64,000 nt of DNA from Polyporus tsugae (taxonomy: Eukaryota > Basidiomycota > Agaricomycetes > Polyporales > Polyporaceae), in NCBI GenBank assembly GCA_024305745.1, contig JAHRBS010000010.1, forward strand, positions 2,425,501 through 2,489,500. Reading direction: 5' to 3'. The notes below the pieces were generated by a model, which was not told the DNA's origin, made no database searches, and saw nothing but the letters and a program-made list of their open reading frames with translations. Numbering within the stretch: the first letter of the stretch is position 1; each line of letters opens with the position of its first letter. The position numbers were made by a program, and so were the translations under genes. This document shows positions 32,182-44,692 of this stretch, one piece after another.

Positions 32182-34618
32182 ATGGCGACCGAACCCCTTG
32201 ACAAGAAGACTGTGCTTGCCGTCGATCCCTGGCTTGACCAGCATGCCGACCACGTCGTGTACCGTCACAGTCTCTTCGACAAGTGGAAGGCCACGATAGA
32301 CAATGTAGAGGGTGGATACGACAAGTTTACCAAGGGCTACCGCAAGTTCGGCTTCAACATTGCTGAGGACGGCACGATGACCTACCGCGAGTGGGCCCCA
32401 AATGCGAAGGAGGCGGTCTTAATCGGCGAGTTCAGTGAGTTCATTCTTCTTGTTCTTCCGTGCGTTCTTTTTATTGGTGGTGCTGCAAGACAAGTGGAAC
32501 AGGGTATCTCACCCGATGACGAAGAACCAGTATGGAGTCTGGGAAATTACTATTCCTCCGCAAGATGGCAAGTGCGCCATCCCCCACGATTCCAAGATCA
32601 AGGTAAGGCATTCGTCTATGCACGCTTCTCACGAACCAGTCAAGTTTAAACGGTGTCATAGATCTCCATGATTGTGAACAGCGGGGAGCGTCTCGAGCGC
32701 GTTCCTGCTTGGATCCAACGCGTCACTCAAGACCTGACCGTGTCTCCTGTGTACGAGGCGCGGTTCTGGAATCCCCCTCCTGAGGAGCTATACAACTTCA
32801 AGCATCCTCGCCCATCGCCTCCGAACAGTTTGCGTATTTATGAGGCTCACGTCGGCATCTCTACTACCGAGCACCGCGTCGGCACGTACAAGGAGTTCAC
32901 TCAGAACGTTCTCCCCCGCATCAGGGACCTAGGCTATAACACTATTCAGCTGATGGCTATAATGGAACATGCCTACTATGCTTGTAAGCAGATTCCTGTG
33001 GTCGCTCTCCGGCATAAGCTCATCGTCCGCCTCGATAGCATTCGGATACCAGGTCACGAGCCTTTTCGCTGCGAGCTCCCGTTACGGTACCCCCGAGGAA
33101 CTAAAGGAGCTCATCGACACCGCGCACGACATGGGGATCACCGTTCTGCTTGACATCGTTCACTCCCATGCCTGCAAGAACGTGCTTGACGGTCTCAATC
33201 TCTTTGATGCTACGGACCACTTGTACTTCCACGAGGGCGCTCGTGGACGGCATGAACTTTGGGACAGCCGGTTGTTCAACTACGGGCATCACGAAGTCCT
33301 CCGCTTCTTGCTCAGTAACCTCCGCTTCTGGATAGAAGAGTACAAGATTGATGGTTTCCGGTTCGACGGTGTTACAAGCATGATGTACCACCACCATGGT
33401 ATCGGTACCGGCTTTTCTGGAGGTTACCACGAGTACTTTGGCTCTTCTTCTGACTTGGAGGCCATCGTTTACCTTATGCTGGTGAGTCTCGAGATATGGA
33501 TATGCTGTGCTATCCAGCCTCTTAAATATTCCCCAGGCCAACGACGCGATCCACTCGCTGTATCCTGGCTCAATCACAATCGCCGAGGATGTCTCAGGCA
33601 TGCCCCTTCTCTGTGTCCCTGTCTCCAAAGGTGGCATCGGTTTCGACTACCGCCTGTCGATGGCTATCCCTGACATGTGGATCAAGTTGCTCAAACACAA
33701 GAAGGACGACGAGTGGAACATGAGCGACATCGTGCACACGCTCACCAACCGCCGCTATGGGGAGCGGAGCATTGCGTATGCGGAGAGCCACGACCAGGCG
33801 CTCGTCGGCGACAAGACGCTTGCGTTCTGGCTTATGGACAAGGAAATGTACACGAATATGTCGGACGTCACAGAGTACACGCCCGTCATTGCTAGGGGCA
33901 TTGCGCTACACAAGATGATCCGGTGAGTCCTATCTGGTCGTTCGCATTTCGTTCATATTCATTCCCTACCCGTCCCATTGCAGACTCCTTGTACACTCCT
34001 TGGGTGGCGAGGGATACCTGAACTTTGAGGGTAACGAGTTTGGACACCCAGAGGTCGGTCCTAAGCCGTTTGTGCATGTGGACTAGGCGCTGAAAGTACT
34101 CTTAGTGGCTCGACTTCCCCCGTGAAGGGAACAATAACTCCTTCCAGTACGCTCGCCGGCAGTGGAACGTCGTTGATGACAAACTCCTTCGGTATAAGTA
34201 CTTGAACGAGTTCGACAAGGTGATGAACCACACCGAGGAGAAGTACGGCTGGCTCCACGCTGAGCCTGCCTACGTTTCCCTCAAGCACGAAGTCGACAAG
34301 GTCGTTGTGTACGAGCGCGCCGGCCTGCTGTTCGTCTTCAACTTCCACCCGACCCAGTCTTTCTCTGATTACCGGGTTGGCGTGGAGGAGGCCGGCGACT
34401 ACGAGGTCGTTCTGAGTAGCGACGAGAAGCGGTTTGGCGGGTTCGAGAACGTGCTGCCTGGCGGGACGTACAAGACGACGCCGATGGAGTGGAACGACAG
34501 GAAGAATTGGACGCAGGTAAGTGGGCCTCGGAATGCTGGATCGGAGATGTCGTCTGAGGACTCGGCGTTGCAGGTGTACATCCCGTCGCGTGCCTGCATC
34601 GTGCTCGCGAAGAAGTGA
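32182..34618 (+). CDS. GLC3: 1,4-alpha-glucan (glycogen) branching enzyme
   Basis: GH13 subfamily 8 enzyme that transfers glucan chains to make alpha-1,6 branches in glycogen. It starts [20 protein letters not shown]. The N-terminal CBM48 region reads [20 protein letters not shown] and [20 protein letters not shown] (after a first intron near 32435–32490). The catalytic barrel contains [64 protein letters not shown], the nucleophile Asp in [18 protein letters not shown], the acid/base Glu in [14 protein letters not shown] and the transition-state Asp in [14 protein letters not shown]. The all-beta end reads [20 protein letters not shown] and [13 protein letters not shown], with stop at 34618. 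All catalytic residues are present. About seven introns. Confidence 0.96.
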
Positions 34619-35065
34619 ATGGCGGGGGAAATTAGATTGGTGGGGTGTTGAAGATCGCAGACCCATGAATTGTACAGTAGCCGACAAGTTATGCTCTCTA
34701 ACATCGCGTTCGCCCAAGTTCACCAGTACAATTTATATCCATTCAAAGGGCGCTTAATATAAGCATGCATGACATCATGTTCGGCCGCCACTAAGTACTA
34801 AGTATACGTAGTACGCGTACGGTGAGGGTCGGACTCGGACAAGGTCGTCGCGTCGTTGAACTGCAGACCCATCGTATTGTCACAATTGTGGTAGTGCTGC
34901 CACAAGCTTCCTGCGACCCCCGGCTGCTGTCGTAATTCGACTTCTCAGCTCTCACGAGGAGGCTTCTTCGCGCTCCGACTCGGACTCTAGCCCCTTCTCA
35001 AGACGCTATCACCAGGACTACCCAGCTCCTTTATGCCCACTGTCTCTTCTTGAGCGACCACCACC
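34619..35065. other. intergenic region
   Basis: About 450 bp between GLC3 and the M28 peptidase gene on the same strand. Pyrimidine-rich just before the peptidase ATG (about 34975–35060). Nothing else recognised. Confidence 0.4.
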
Positions 35066-38000
35066 ATGGCCGACTTTGACGAAAAGAAGGGGCAACCCCC
35101 AGACGAGATCCTCGTCCCCATTGCTGCTGTCCCCCGTACGACCCGCCGTTCTCCCTGCCGCCAAGTTCTCGTACGTTTCGTGACATCTGCCCTCGTCTTC
35201 GCATGGATTTTCTCGTGCACGCGGCGCTGGTCCAACGCAGGAGCTGAGAAGGAGCTAGAGGCGCATGAGGGGAGGTGGATGTCGCGCGTGTTTGGTGAAG
35301 AGGCGTGGAGGCGGCCGCCCCGCCATGTGCTGCACGGGAAGGAGGCGGAGAAGTTGTTCCTGTACGTGTTCCCACTCATTCATCGCGAGCTCTCCATGTC
35401 AAAACGCCTATCTGACTGATGCCCCCGACGCTGTGTCGTGTGCGCGCAATATGCGCAGGTCTGTCCCGAACCCGGAGAGCGCGCTCGCGGCGTCCCGCCA
35501 GTATGCAACCAAGCCGCATTTGGCCGGCTCGCCTGGGGACTTCGAGACCACGCTGGATTTCCTGCATCTCCTTCAGACTGAGCTTGGGGTTGGCACATCC
35601 GGCTCGCTTCCTCTGTACTCTGCCGGGACGCCGGAGTCACGCAATGCTACTCTTGGTATCCCGGACCTGAAGAAGCCGACCGCATGGATCGACACGTATT
35701 ATCCGGTTATGAACACGCCCCTCGACCACAGCCTGGAAATCTTAGATGACGAGGGGAACATCGTCTGGAAGGCCGAGCTTGAGGAGGTCGCGGACGAGAC
35801 TGACCCTGAGGCAGGCAAATACTTCGACGCCGTCACCACTTGGCACGGGCTCAGTCGCGGGGGGTCTGCAAAGGGCAAGCTCGTATATGCGAACTACGGG
35901 AACAAGGAGGACTATGACGCATTGGTCGAGCAAGGTGCGTCCCGAGTCCTTCCGTCTCCTCGGCCGGATGGCTTCTTACTCCTTGTTAGGTGTTGACCTC
36001 AATGGTACGATTGTGGTCACTCGCTATGGTGGGATCTTCCGTGGCCTCAAGGTTCGTACCCCATTACGTCGCGATTCGTTCACACTCATTCAAGGTTACT
36101 GCTGCAGGTTAAGGGTGCTCAAGAGCATGGTGCTGCTGCCTGCTTGATTTACTCTGATCCGCGCGATGACGGCACTGTGACCGTCGAGAATGGCTACGCT
36201 CCGTGAGTCTTGTCAGCGTTAGCAAGGCAAATTCACTCACACTTACCTACCACGCCTTTGAAGGTATCCATATGGGCCTGCGAGGAACCCGAACTCCGTG
36301 CAAAGGGGTAGCACCCAGTTCTTGTCGGTCTATCCAGGGTATGTCTTCGCCATCGTATACCACCCCTCATTAGTCCGAGTCACTCACAGCCAGGGACATC
36401 TATATATAGAGACCCTACCACCCCTGGCTATCCATCGTACGAGAACAGCACTCGCACGAATGGCACCAATATCCCCACGATCCCCAGTCTCCCTATCTCG
36501 TGGGCCAATGCCCAGGTCCTTCTGAAGGAAATTCAAGAAGGTGGACAGAACCGGACGATATCTCTGGTCAACAATGGTGCGTGTCGAAACTGGGTTCAAA
36601 TGGCTAGTTTGGTCACTTAGCTCCTGGAACAGTCGACGACAAGGTCATGCCTATCTGGAACGTTCTGGGTGTCATACCCGGGCACATCAAGGACGAGGTC
36701 ATCGTAGTTGGGAACCATCGCGATGGTAAGACACTCCCCATCTCGTCTTCCTCATCGCTAATTATATTATTCTAGCTTGGGTTATGGGTGCCGTTGACCC
36801 CTCATCAGGGACCTCTTCTGTGCACGAGATCGTCCGTGGCCTCGGAACGCTCCTTCGGCACGGGTGGACTCCCCTCCGTACCATCGTTATCGCAAGCTGG
36901 GATGCCGAAGAATACGGCCTCATCGGTAGCACCGAATGGGGCGAGGATTTCGCGGACTGGATCGACGAGCACGTCGTCGCATACCTGAACCTTGGTACGT
37001 CCCCAAGCTTATGTCCCTACATACGCCCTCTGGGTGAATGTATCACCTGGGTGGCGTATGTAGGGAGTCTGCGTGTGGGACGCCACATTGACTTCCTTTT
37101 AATCTGTGCAGACGGCTCTGTCTCGGGCTCGCGCTTCCGCGCACAGGCGACCCCGTCCCTCGCACACTTCCTGCGCGCGGCTGCTGAGGATGTCCAGCAC
37201 CCGACCCAGCCTGGAAAGACTCTGTGGGATGCGACGAAGGACAATGGCGTGCTGACTGGTGACCACATCGACGCCGAGGCGCTTGATATGTTTACGGAGG
37301 CTGAAGCGGAATTCGCGGCTTCTAGCACTGGCGTTGGTGTCCTTGGTTCTGGAAGTGATTACACCGTCTTTGTGCAGCGCACAGGAGTACGTGCTTTGTT
37401 TGTCAGCTTTCATTCGTGTAAGTGACTTGTGTTGCAGGTTGCCTCCGCTCAAGGTAGCTTTGGCTCGACGCTGCAGGATCCAGTCTACCACTACCACTCT
37501 GTCTTTGACTCCGAGAGATGGATGGAGGTGTACGGCGACCCTGGCTTCTTGAGACACGTCGCGGTCGCCAATTTCCTGGGACTGGAGACCATCCGCCTCG
37601 CAGACGCTATCGTCCTCCCCATCAACACCACCCACCACGCGTTCGAGCTCGAAAGGTACCTCGAGAAGTAAGCCGGGCGCTAGAACTTCCACGTCTCATA
37701 CTGATCACTTCATTTCACATCAGGGTCAAGTCAATCGCCTCGACGACCTCGCTCGACGTCAAATTCTCCGACCTCCGCCACGCGATCCGCTCCCTCCAGA
37801 AGGCGAGCGCCAAGCTCGACCACGAGAAGGCCAAGGCCGAACACAAGCTCAGGAAGCTTCTCCACAAATTCGCCCGCCACCACTTCGTCCGCCGCGTCTT
37901 CCGCCACAAGCTCTGCCAGCTCAAACGGTTCTTCGGCAGGGACTGCGCGCCCGTCCGCGACGACGCGTCTGCCATTCCCGGAGCCCCGACCGTATCTGCC

Positions 38001-38481
38001 GACAAGACGTTCGAGTGCTCGGCGATGAGGAACAGGAACGGACTGCTGCCGTTCAAATCGCGCGTCGGACGAGCGCCGGCGTGGGCAAGGGAACAGCGCG
38101 AGCTGGGCGAGGAGGCGATCGCCCTGCACAAGAAGCGGTTCCCGGGCAAGAAATTCAAGAAGGCAGTCAAGCGCATCCGCGAGGTCAACAAGAAGCTCAA
38201 GCTGTTCGAGCGCGGATTCATCGACGAGGACGGCATCAAGGACCGCGAGTGGTACCGCAACCTCGACGTCGCTCCAGGGAAGTGGCTCGGTGAGTGCTTT
38301 TTTCTTGTTTGAGTGATGATGCCGTAGGTTGACGATATGGCGGTACTTAGGTTACGGTGCCACCACGTTCCCGGCTTTGACTGAGGCTATCACGATTGAG
38401 AACAACGCGACGTTGGCGGAGTATGAGGCGGAGAGGCTGCAGAAGCTCATCGAGAAGCTTACACACGTTATCAAGGTCTAG
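35066..38481 (+). CDS. glutamate carboxypeptidase II-like M28B metallopeptidase
   Basis: Type II membrane peptidase of the transferrin-receptor/GCPII family. The N-terminal cytosolic tail MADFDEKKGQPPDEILVPIA is followed by a membrane segment (VLVRFVTSALVFAWIFSC). The protease-associated and catalytic domains carry the zinc ligands and catalytic base in their expected order: His and Asp in GNHRDAWVMGAVDPSSG, Glu-Glu in IASWDAEEYGLIGSTEWG, Asp in VVAYLNLDGSVSGSRF (joined over an intron near 36995–37111), and His in YHYHSVFDSERW. The C-terminal dimerisation domain is split by a long basic insertion (see findings) before LKLFERGFIDEDGIKDREWY and YGATTFPALTEAITIENN; stop 38481. About twelve introns, with one exon of only 60 nt. 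Probably processes extracellular or vacuolar peptides; substrate unknown. Confidence 0.92.
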
Positions 38482-38730
38482 GATGGATGTACAAATAAAT
38501 TGTTCCCGGTGTATATAAACAGTCTACGATTCCATGGAACCGGTTTACGAACAGGAGGAGGGATGGGAGATGCGGAACAGGTATATATCGGCGGTAAGAT
38601 TCAACTACAAAGCGAGGAAGCCGGCGGCGACTTGAGGGAGTACATAGGATGGAGAGAAATAGGTATCCCGAGGAGAGGTATATACTGTATGGGCCAGCCA
38701 CACGTGGAACAATCGGGCCGCGTCTCCCAC
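38482..38730. other. short convergent intergenic region
   Basis: About 250 bp between 3' ends of the peptidase gene (+) and the disordered-protein gene (-). Contains TGTATATAAAC near 38507. No gene. Confidence 0.4.
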
Positions 38731-41656
38731 TCAAGCAAACCGCTGGCTCTTGAAGTTGAACGTCGATGGTCCCGCCGTGGGCTGGCGGGCGCGCTTCACG
38801 CCAGACGTGAACGGCGAGGCGGGGGCGTCGGGAACGGGAGCGTCTTGGCCCCTTTCGGCGCAGTTGACGCGGACCTTGTAGGCCCCCGGCGCGAAGGGCG
38901 AAGCGCTGCCTCTTCCGGGCTCAGGCTGACAAGTCCTGCTGAACGAGCGGCTGGACTGCGACAACGATAGGTGAGCAGACCCGGGAGCCGAACCAGGGAA
39001 GGGCGCGGGCCTGGGGCTGGGCTGCGGGAAGAAGGACGGACCAGACGGAGGCGCGTTCGGGTCCAGGTATCCGCTGATCCAAGGCCCACCGGGCTCTTTC
39101 CTGAAGTACTGGGCGTTCGTCCTCTGGAACGTGAGGCGTGACGGCGTAGCGAAGAGACTCTGGGGGAATGAGGACGGCCGACCAAGCATCGGCCCAGCGG
39201 TTGAAAACGGAGGACCGAGACGCGTGGGGGTCGTGAACTCGAAGCCTTGCCGGGGAACGTCAGGCTGTGGGTGTAGGGTACCCTGTGTGTCCAGGCGTCC
39301 AGGTGTCTTGCTGGCTTCACGCGTCCCGCATGGTACCGTATTCTCCTGGCTTCCATCGTCGTTGGGTGCAACACCTCCAGTCTTCTCGAGGCGAGCCGGC
39401 GTCGATCCAGTCGTCGTAAGGTTGTCGATCTCCCTGTCCTGGATACCGCAGTTGCGAAGCATATCCCGCAAACGATCTATGTCTGCATCCACGCCGAAGG
39501 TGAAGGGGCCTCTCACAGAGCTAGCAGTGCTAGGCGAAGACTGGCTCTGCGTCGCAGGTGGCGCTGAGTCCGAATCCGATGGCGTCTGACAACGTACCCG
39601 GGGTGTCGGCGTCCAAGCAGGCGCATGGGGATTTAAACCGCTGGTAGTGGTCCTCGAATGGCAATGTGGCTGGCTCGACGGTTCTTTGAGAGACGACGGC
39701 GTAGTGATCGCGCATTTGGCATCTGAATCGCGATCCGGGGTGCCAGGGCAGGTCTTAGCCCCTCGAGACGTCTGTTCCACCCAAGAGTTGACACGACTGA
39801 GCCATTGTTGGGGTCCATCCTCGAGATCGGCCGTCTGGCTTGTGACTGCCTGCAGAGCACCGCCACACTCAGACTGCTGCTTCGGGGAGACAACCGCTGA
39901 GGTAGGTATGGTCCTTGGTGCTGGTTCAGTCCGGTCAGCGTCGGAACCCTGCCCGCCACGGCGGGTCCGTTGCTCGGCCTGAGTACCACGAGTAATCGAT
40001 GGGGGACGGGTACCACTGCGGCCTCGGTCGCGACTCCGCGACCTTGACTGTCGGCCAGTCGTAGCCTTCTGCCCATCCTTTGCCAACGCCCAGTTCGGGT
40101 GTTCCGCTGTGTGCGCCTTTGATGCCATTACCAAGTTAGGACGGCCAGGTGGGCGAACATCCGGTGCCAACGCCCAATTCGGTCGTTCCGTGGTGTGAGG
40201 CGTGCTAGCCCTCATCGGGGTACAGGCTGAAGACGCAGGAGGGACGACTTGGAGACTGACAGAACAGGATACAGATGGTGTCGGGAACTTCGATGGACAG
40301 CCGGAGGCAGAGGCGGAAGAGAGCGGTTGACGCAGAATATCGGATGCCATCTCGGGATGCTGAAGTGCAAGCTGATATGAGAGTGAGCTCTGAAATGCTA
40401 CACCGTCTGGGACAGAACTCACATTCGCCGCGTCTGCGTAAGTGCTTGCAGCAGGCACCACGCTAGTTGTGGTGGTAGGCATGGGCACAATGTCAGCTCC
40501 ATATTCATTCTTGCGCTCCTCGGTCGCCGCCGGTTCATTGACAGAATATGAAGACAGGAGAGGCTCCACAACAAATGGCACGAGGTCCGACGTTGAGGAA
40601 TCAGGCGAAGACGAGGGCTCCGCGAGACTTGCAACTTCGTAAGATGCTGATTGAGCTGTGGTTTGCGCCAAGACGAGATGGTTCGGTGATGGTACAGACG
40701 TCGCCACCCGTGAGTCCACGCACGTGGTCGTCACGTCGCAGAGCTGAGGGCTATTGGGGGAGGGTGAGCCGAAACATGAGCTAGGATAGGGTGAACCGAA
40801 AGACGAGAACGACAGTGTCCGGACATGAAGCAAACTTGGCGAGGGTTTGGAATCCTGTATGGATATATCTTGGACGTTGGATTCATCAGCTTCCGTGATA
40901 TCGGAGAGCATGCCTTGAGTAGGCCGCGAATCCACGGCAGGCATGTCAGGAGGTCCACCGGGGGACGACGTCTTCAAAAGGCAAGGCGTGTCGTCAAAAT
41001 GCTCTATCTGTAACTGAAGTCAGCTGAATTGGAGGGAATAAGCGAGGGATGAACACATGCAAAGCGCTGCTTCGTCCATGACCCGTCTTCGGAGTGGCCC
41101 AAGAATGGCGATTGGTGCAACGGCGTCTGGAAGACCTCGTCCACATTCTCCGCTTCGTCCACTCCTTTCATTACGGCCCCAATAGTATCCCCGAAGACGT
41201 AGGGGCTTCTGGAAGCGGATGACGTCTGGCTGGCCTTGTGGATGTTCGATGGATCGTCGAGGTCTTGGCGCGCATTGTCAGGTCTGCTCAGAACAGCCTC
41301 GGGGAGGATAGGCTGGTTCTCATCGCCAGGATCTTCGGCGCGCTTCCCCTTCTCTCAGAACATGAGCCGAACATAGAGGAAAAGTGGAACTCACATGGGC
41401 TTGGGGAGCTTTCTGCGACAACGTCTCAGATCCCTGTGGACTAGGGATTAGCGAAGCCATTCCTTCTCAGGTATCCAACACATACTTTGTGGTGCTTGTC
41501 ATCCAAAGACACCGTCTCTGCAACATTGTCGGCATGAGGGCGGACGACTTTGATGTCCTCGACATTGATCTTTCTGTCCCCGAGCGGCCCTTCGGTGAAG
41601 TCGACCTGCGACCCACGCCTGAAAAAGAGCCCTCGGCTGAGAACTCGAGTTAACAT
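38731..41656 (-). CDS. large disordered protein, function not recognised
   Basis: No known domain was found. The main exon runs from about 40990 to 38731. Upstream exons can be chained on the minus strand: MLTRVLSRGLFFRRGSQVDF and NVEDIKVVRPHADNVAETVS (start 41656, tentative), then GSETLSQKAPQAH, then GKRAEDPGDENQPILPEAVL and SPYVFGDTIGAVMKGVDEAE, ending before the intron near 41060 in GSWTKQRFA. The protein is Pro/Ser/Thr-rich with an Arg/Ser tract (RQSRSRSRDRGRSG) and a conserved-looking segment FGVDADIDRLRDMLRNCG, which may be a short helix. The C terminus holds PGGPWISGYLDPNAPPSGPS and ends STFNFKSQRFA. A 42-nt tandem repeat lies inside (40082–40205). The start and first introns are provisional. 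Confidence 0.6.
40082..40205 (-). repeat. three-unit 42-nt coding tandem repeat
   Basis: Units begin at 40082, 40124 and 40166 on the + strand. The outer units share GCCAACGCCCA(G/A)TTCGG; the middle unit is diverged. In protein the units read ERPNWALAPDVRPP, GRPNLVMASKAHTA and EHPNWALAKDGQKA. Confidence 0.8.
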
Positions 41657-42063
41657 AGGATTATGAATGAATGAAAGGATCGCGGGAGGGTGTTGCACAG
41701 GTGAATGTACTGGGAGATGAGGGAGAAGTGGCAAAGACGAACAGGGAGGAAACGCGGTCGCCGGTGCTGGTGGTTGTGTGAAGGGTGGGGTGTGACATTG
41801 CGCTTCCGAAGGGGCTGACACCGAGAACCGAGCAGATCCCTACGGACGCGGCACAAGTTTGGCATACACCTCGTCACAACTTCTTCGCCGGTCAGTCATA
41901 AATGCTCTCTGTAGGTGCTATCCTTCTTCTGGGGGTTGAGGTCAGAAGAAGGAGCAACGATATAAATTACACGGATATCAGTACACCAATCCAATCCAAT
42001 CCAAACATTTACCAAGAACCTCCAAGACAGCTTTTGAGACAGCACCTAGCGAACTCCCCATGC
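41657..42063. other. intergenic region
   Basis: About 400 bp between two minus-strand genes: promoter of the disordered-protein gene and 3' flank of the SDR gene. Contains a short CCAATCCAATCC run near 41990. No gene. Confidence 0.4.
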
Positions 42064-43697
42064 TCAGGCGTCCTTGTCGCGGGACTGCGGGACGGGCGCA
42101 GGACCCTCCTCTGGCCTCCTGCCTGACACTTTCACGAAATCCTGCATAGCATAGTCGCACCCAGTAACCTTGAAGGCACATCAGTAAGTCATGCTTCAGT
42201 TTGTGATACAAAATATGCAACTTACCCATTGCGCAAGATCCCGGAGATAGCTGGGGAAGACGTGGAGATACGGCACGAAGTGTGCGTAGAAAGGCATGTA
42301 GATCACACGCGAGTGCTGTTCGTCCAAGGCAGCGATGATCGCCTTTGTGACGTCAACCGGCGCCAGGCTTGGGAAGAAAAACTTGTAGAACCAGCTCGGC
42401 GAGTGGCGTACGGCCGAGAAGAGCGGCGTCAAAATGTGCCCTGCGATGACGAGCGTAGTGCGGACGCTAGGTGTCTTGTAAACGTGGTCCAGTTCGTACC
42501 GGAGAGACTCGTGCAGGTTGATCAGTGCAGCTTTGGAGGCGCCGTAATCCGCTGTGAGGTATTCGGCATCAGGAAAAGAAGCTAACTTGACGTGGCCCGG
42601 AAGAATGATGAACACGTACTCAGCCGTGCCATGCCGACCATACCAGAAACCGACGAGACGTTGATCTGTGACGTGTCAGTGAATGTCCGATTATTCCCGA
42701 ACGAGCACCCTCCTGCAAGTCTTGAGAGCACTCACGATATGACCCTTGTTCTCTTTGATCATGTTGGGGAGGAACGCTTTCAGGGTCCAGTAGTGTGCCA
42801 ATGTGTTTACCGAGAATGTTCTGAAAAATCCTCAGCTGGAAGTTACCGTTTGAAGCGTTGGTGTATGCATACTGCTGAATATCCTCGGGGCTCAAATCCA
42901 CCAACGTCTTGCCTTGCACTACGCCAGCGTTGTTGATGAGCATAGTGGGGTGACCAAGCTGTACAATAGGTCAACCACACGCCGGATGCTGTCCTAGGCT
43001 AACAAGAGACTGACCTCTTCGACAATTTGCTTAGCGACGCGTTCAACCTCCTCCCACTTAGAGACATCACATTTGTAGTAGCTGATATTGTCTTTCCGGG
43101 CGTTAGTCCACTAGCGGAGTACGAAGGACGAAGGGGGGGGTAGACTCACAGTTCTCAGTAACAATTGGTTTCACGTCCAACACAACGGTGGTGACATGGC
43201 GGACGGCAAGGGTGTTCGCAATGAGCTCCCCAATCCCTGACGCGCCTCCAGTGACGACAACAAGCTGGTTGCCCCAGTCCAAGCGAGGGGGTCCAAAGAG
43301 CAAGTTACCCTGGTTCCGGTGGAGACGAGAACACCACTTCAAAAACCCTGCAGGAACACGTAGATTAAACCGTGGCGGCGAGAGACCACGCGAGATGGCT
43401 CACAAAATGTAGAGACAGCCACGGTATGGAAGCTGAAAAAGACAAGGGCTGGATCGGGCCAGCGAGATCCCTGGAAGTAGTAAAAGAGTGGGATAAAGAA
43501 AGTGAAGAACGGGCCTGGAGAGTGTCACTTGTTGAGATGGTGCACATATCCAAGTGACGATGGTGCTCACTGAATGCCGTGTATGCCAGTACTTTAACGA
43601 CAAGGTCGACATCAAATGTGTCGTACAGCGGGTCCCAAAGGTCGGAAATGGACACCGTGTTGGCGGCCTCGATCGTTTGCACAGGCCCGGACACCAT
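42064..43697 (-). CDS. short-chain dehydrogenase/reductase, RDH10/SDR16C-like
   Basis: NAD(P)-dependent oxidoreductase with an N-terminal hydrophobic region typical of membrane- or lipid-droplet-bound SDR16C enzymes. Start [20 protein letters not shown], followed by a hydrophobic exon [20 protein letters not shown]. The Rossmann fold carries the cofactor loop in [20 protein letters not shown] and, after introns, [20 protein letters not shown] and [20 protein letters not shown] (NNAG). Next come [20 protein letters not shown], the catalytic Ser in [15 protein letters not shown] and the Tyr/Lys pair in [20 protein letters not shown]. The end reads [20 protein letters not shown] and then [20 protein letters not shown], with stop at 42064. 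All catalytic residues are present. Substrate (retinoid, sterol or fatty alcohol type) is not determinable. Confidence 0.9.
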
Positions 43698-44692
43698 GAC
43701 TTTGAATACACTTGGCTATACGATCCCGTTGGGCAGAATGCAAAGGTGAGAAGGCGTCGAGCCGAGTGAACGAAGGTGCAAGTGAAGGAGGACAGAAACA
43801 AAGAGACTGAGACTCAGTGAGAGGACTGTCGCAGTCACGACCATCGGCAGTCGCCACCACCCGCATTCCGGCGAGAGCGCGCCGGAATGTGGGAAACGCC
43901 ATGTGGGTTTGGCGCCCATGCATTCCGAATACGTTGACTTCTCATACTTACATACTACTTACATACATACGCTGTAAGTTCCGGAATATTTCCGACTTGC
44001 ACGCATTCCAGTGAGCCACTTGCAAAAAGTGTCTTGTTTGATTAAAGGCGCTCGGGGATGTTCTATTTTCGACACATCTAGTGTGTGCACGGTACCGGTG
44101 TTTGCCGGCCGGATAAGACTCTGAAACCGCCAAGCGCGAGCCACCGCTTGCCACAGGAGTTTCTGGGCGCTTGCGCTTCTGGCTTGCCCGCGGGCGCCGA
44201 CCGATACGTACTGCTCAATGCTCATCCCTCTCCCCGGAACCACTTTGGAACACAGTGTTGACAAACACATCCGTCTAAACTCGCATTCACATCGTCCACA
44301 AGCTCACGCATCGTAGCCCACAGCGGGGCTTCGGATGCTCAGCCGTTACAGTACAACCGCACGCCTGCCACACACAAACAGTGACGTTGTATGTACCACC
44401 ACTCCTTTGTTGAGACGGTCTTTAACGGCGAGTCAAACACTGGGGTTATGGGCCTCGTGTATAACAGCCGGTTACCAAGGCACACTCATGGCGTGTTCGG
44501 CAACCTGACCGTTCCCCGCTCGAGCCATAAGACTGAACGTCCCTTGACCATAGCCCCCACAACACCCTCACCGATACTGCCCCCCAAAACACTCTGTTTC
44601 ACGCCAGGAATAGTCTGTTCATCGGTACGTCAAATATATTGTCGCTATCGACCTATTGTTCACTACTGCCATAGTGAACACCATACAATCGG
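43698..44692. other. divergent intergenic region
   Basis: About 1 kb between the SDR gene (-) and the F-box-like gene (+). Short open frames only. Contains short repeats CATACTTACATACTACTTACATACATAC-type near 43946–43974 (given here only by location). Probably both promoters. Confidence 0.4.
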
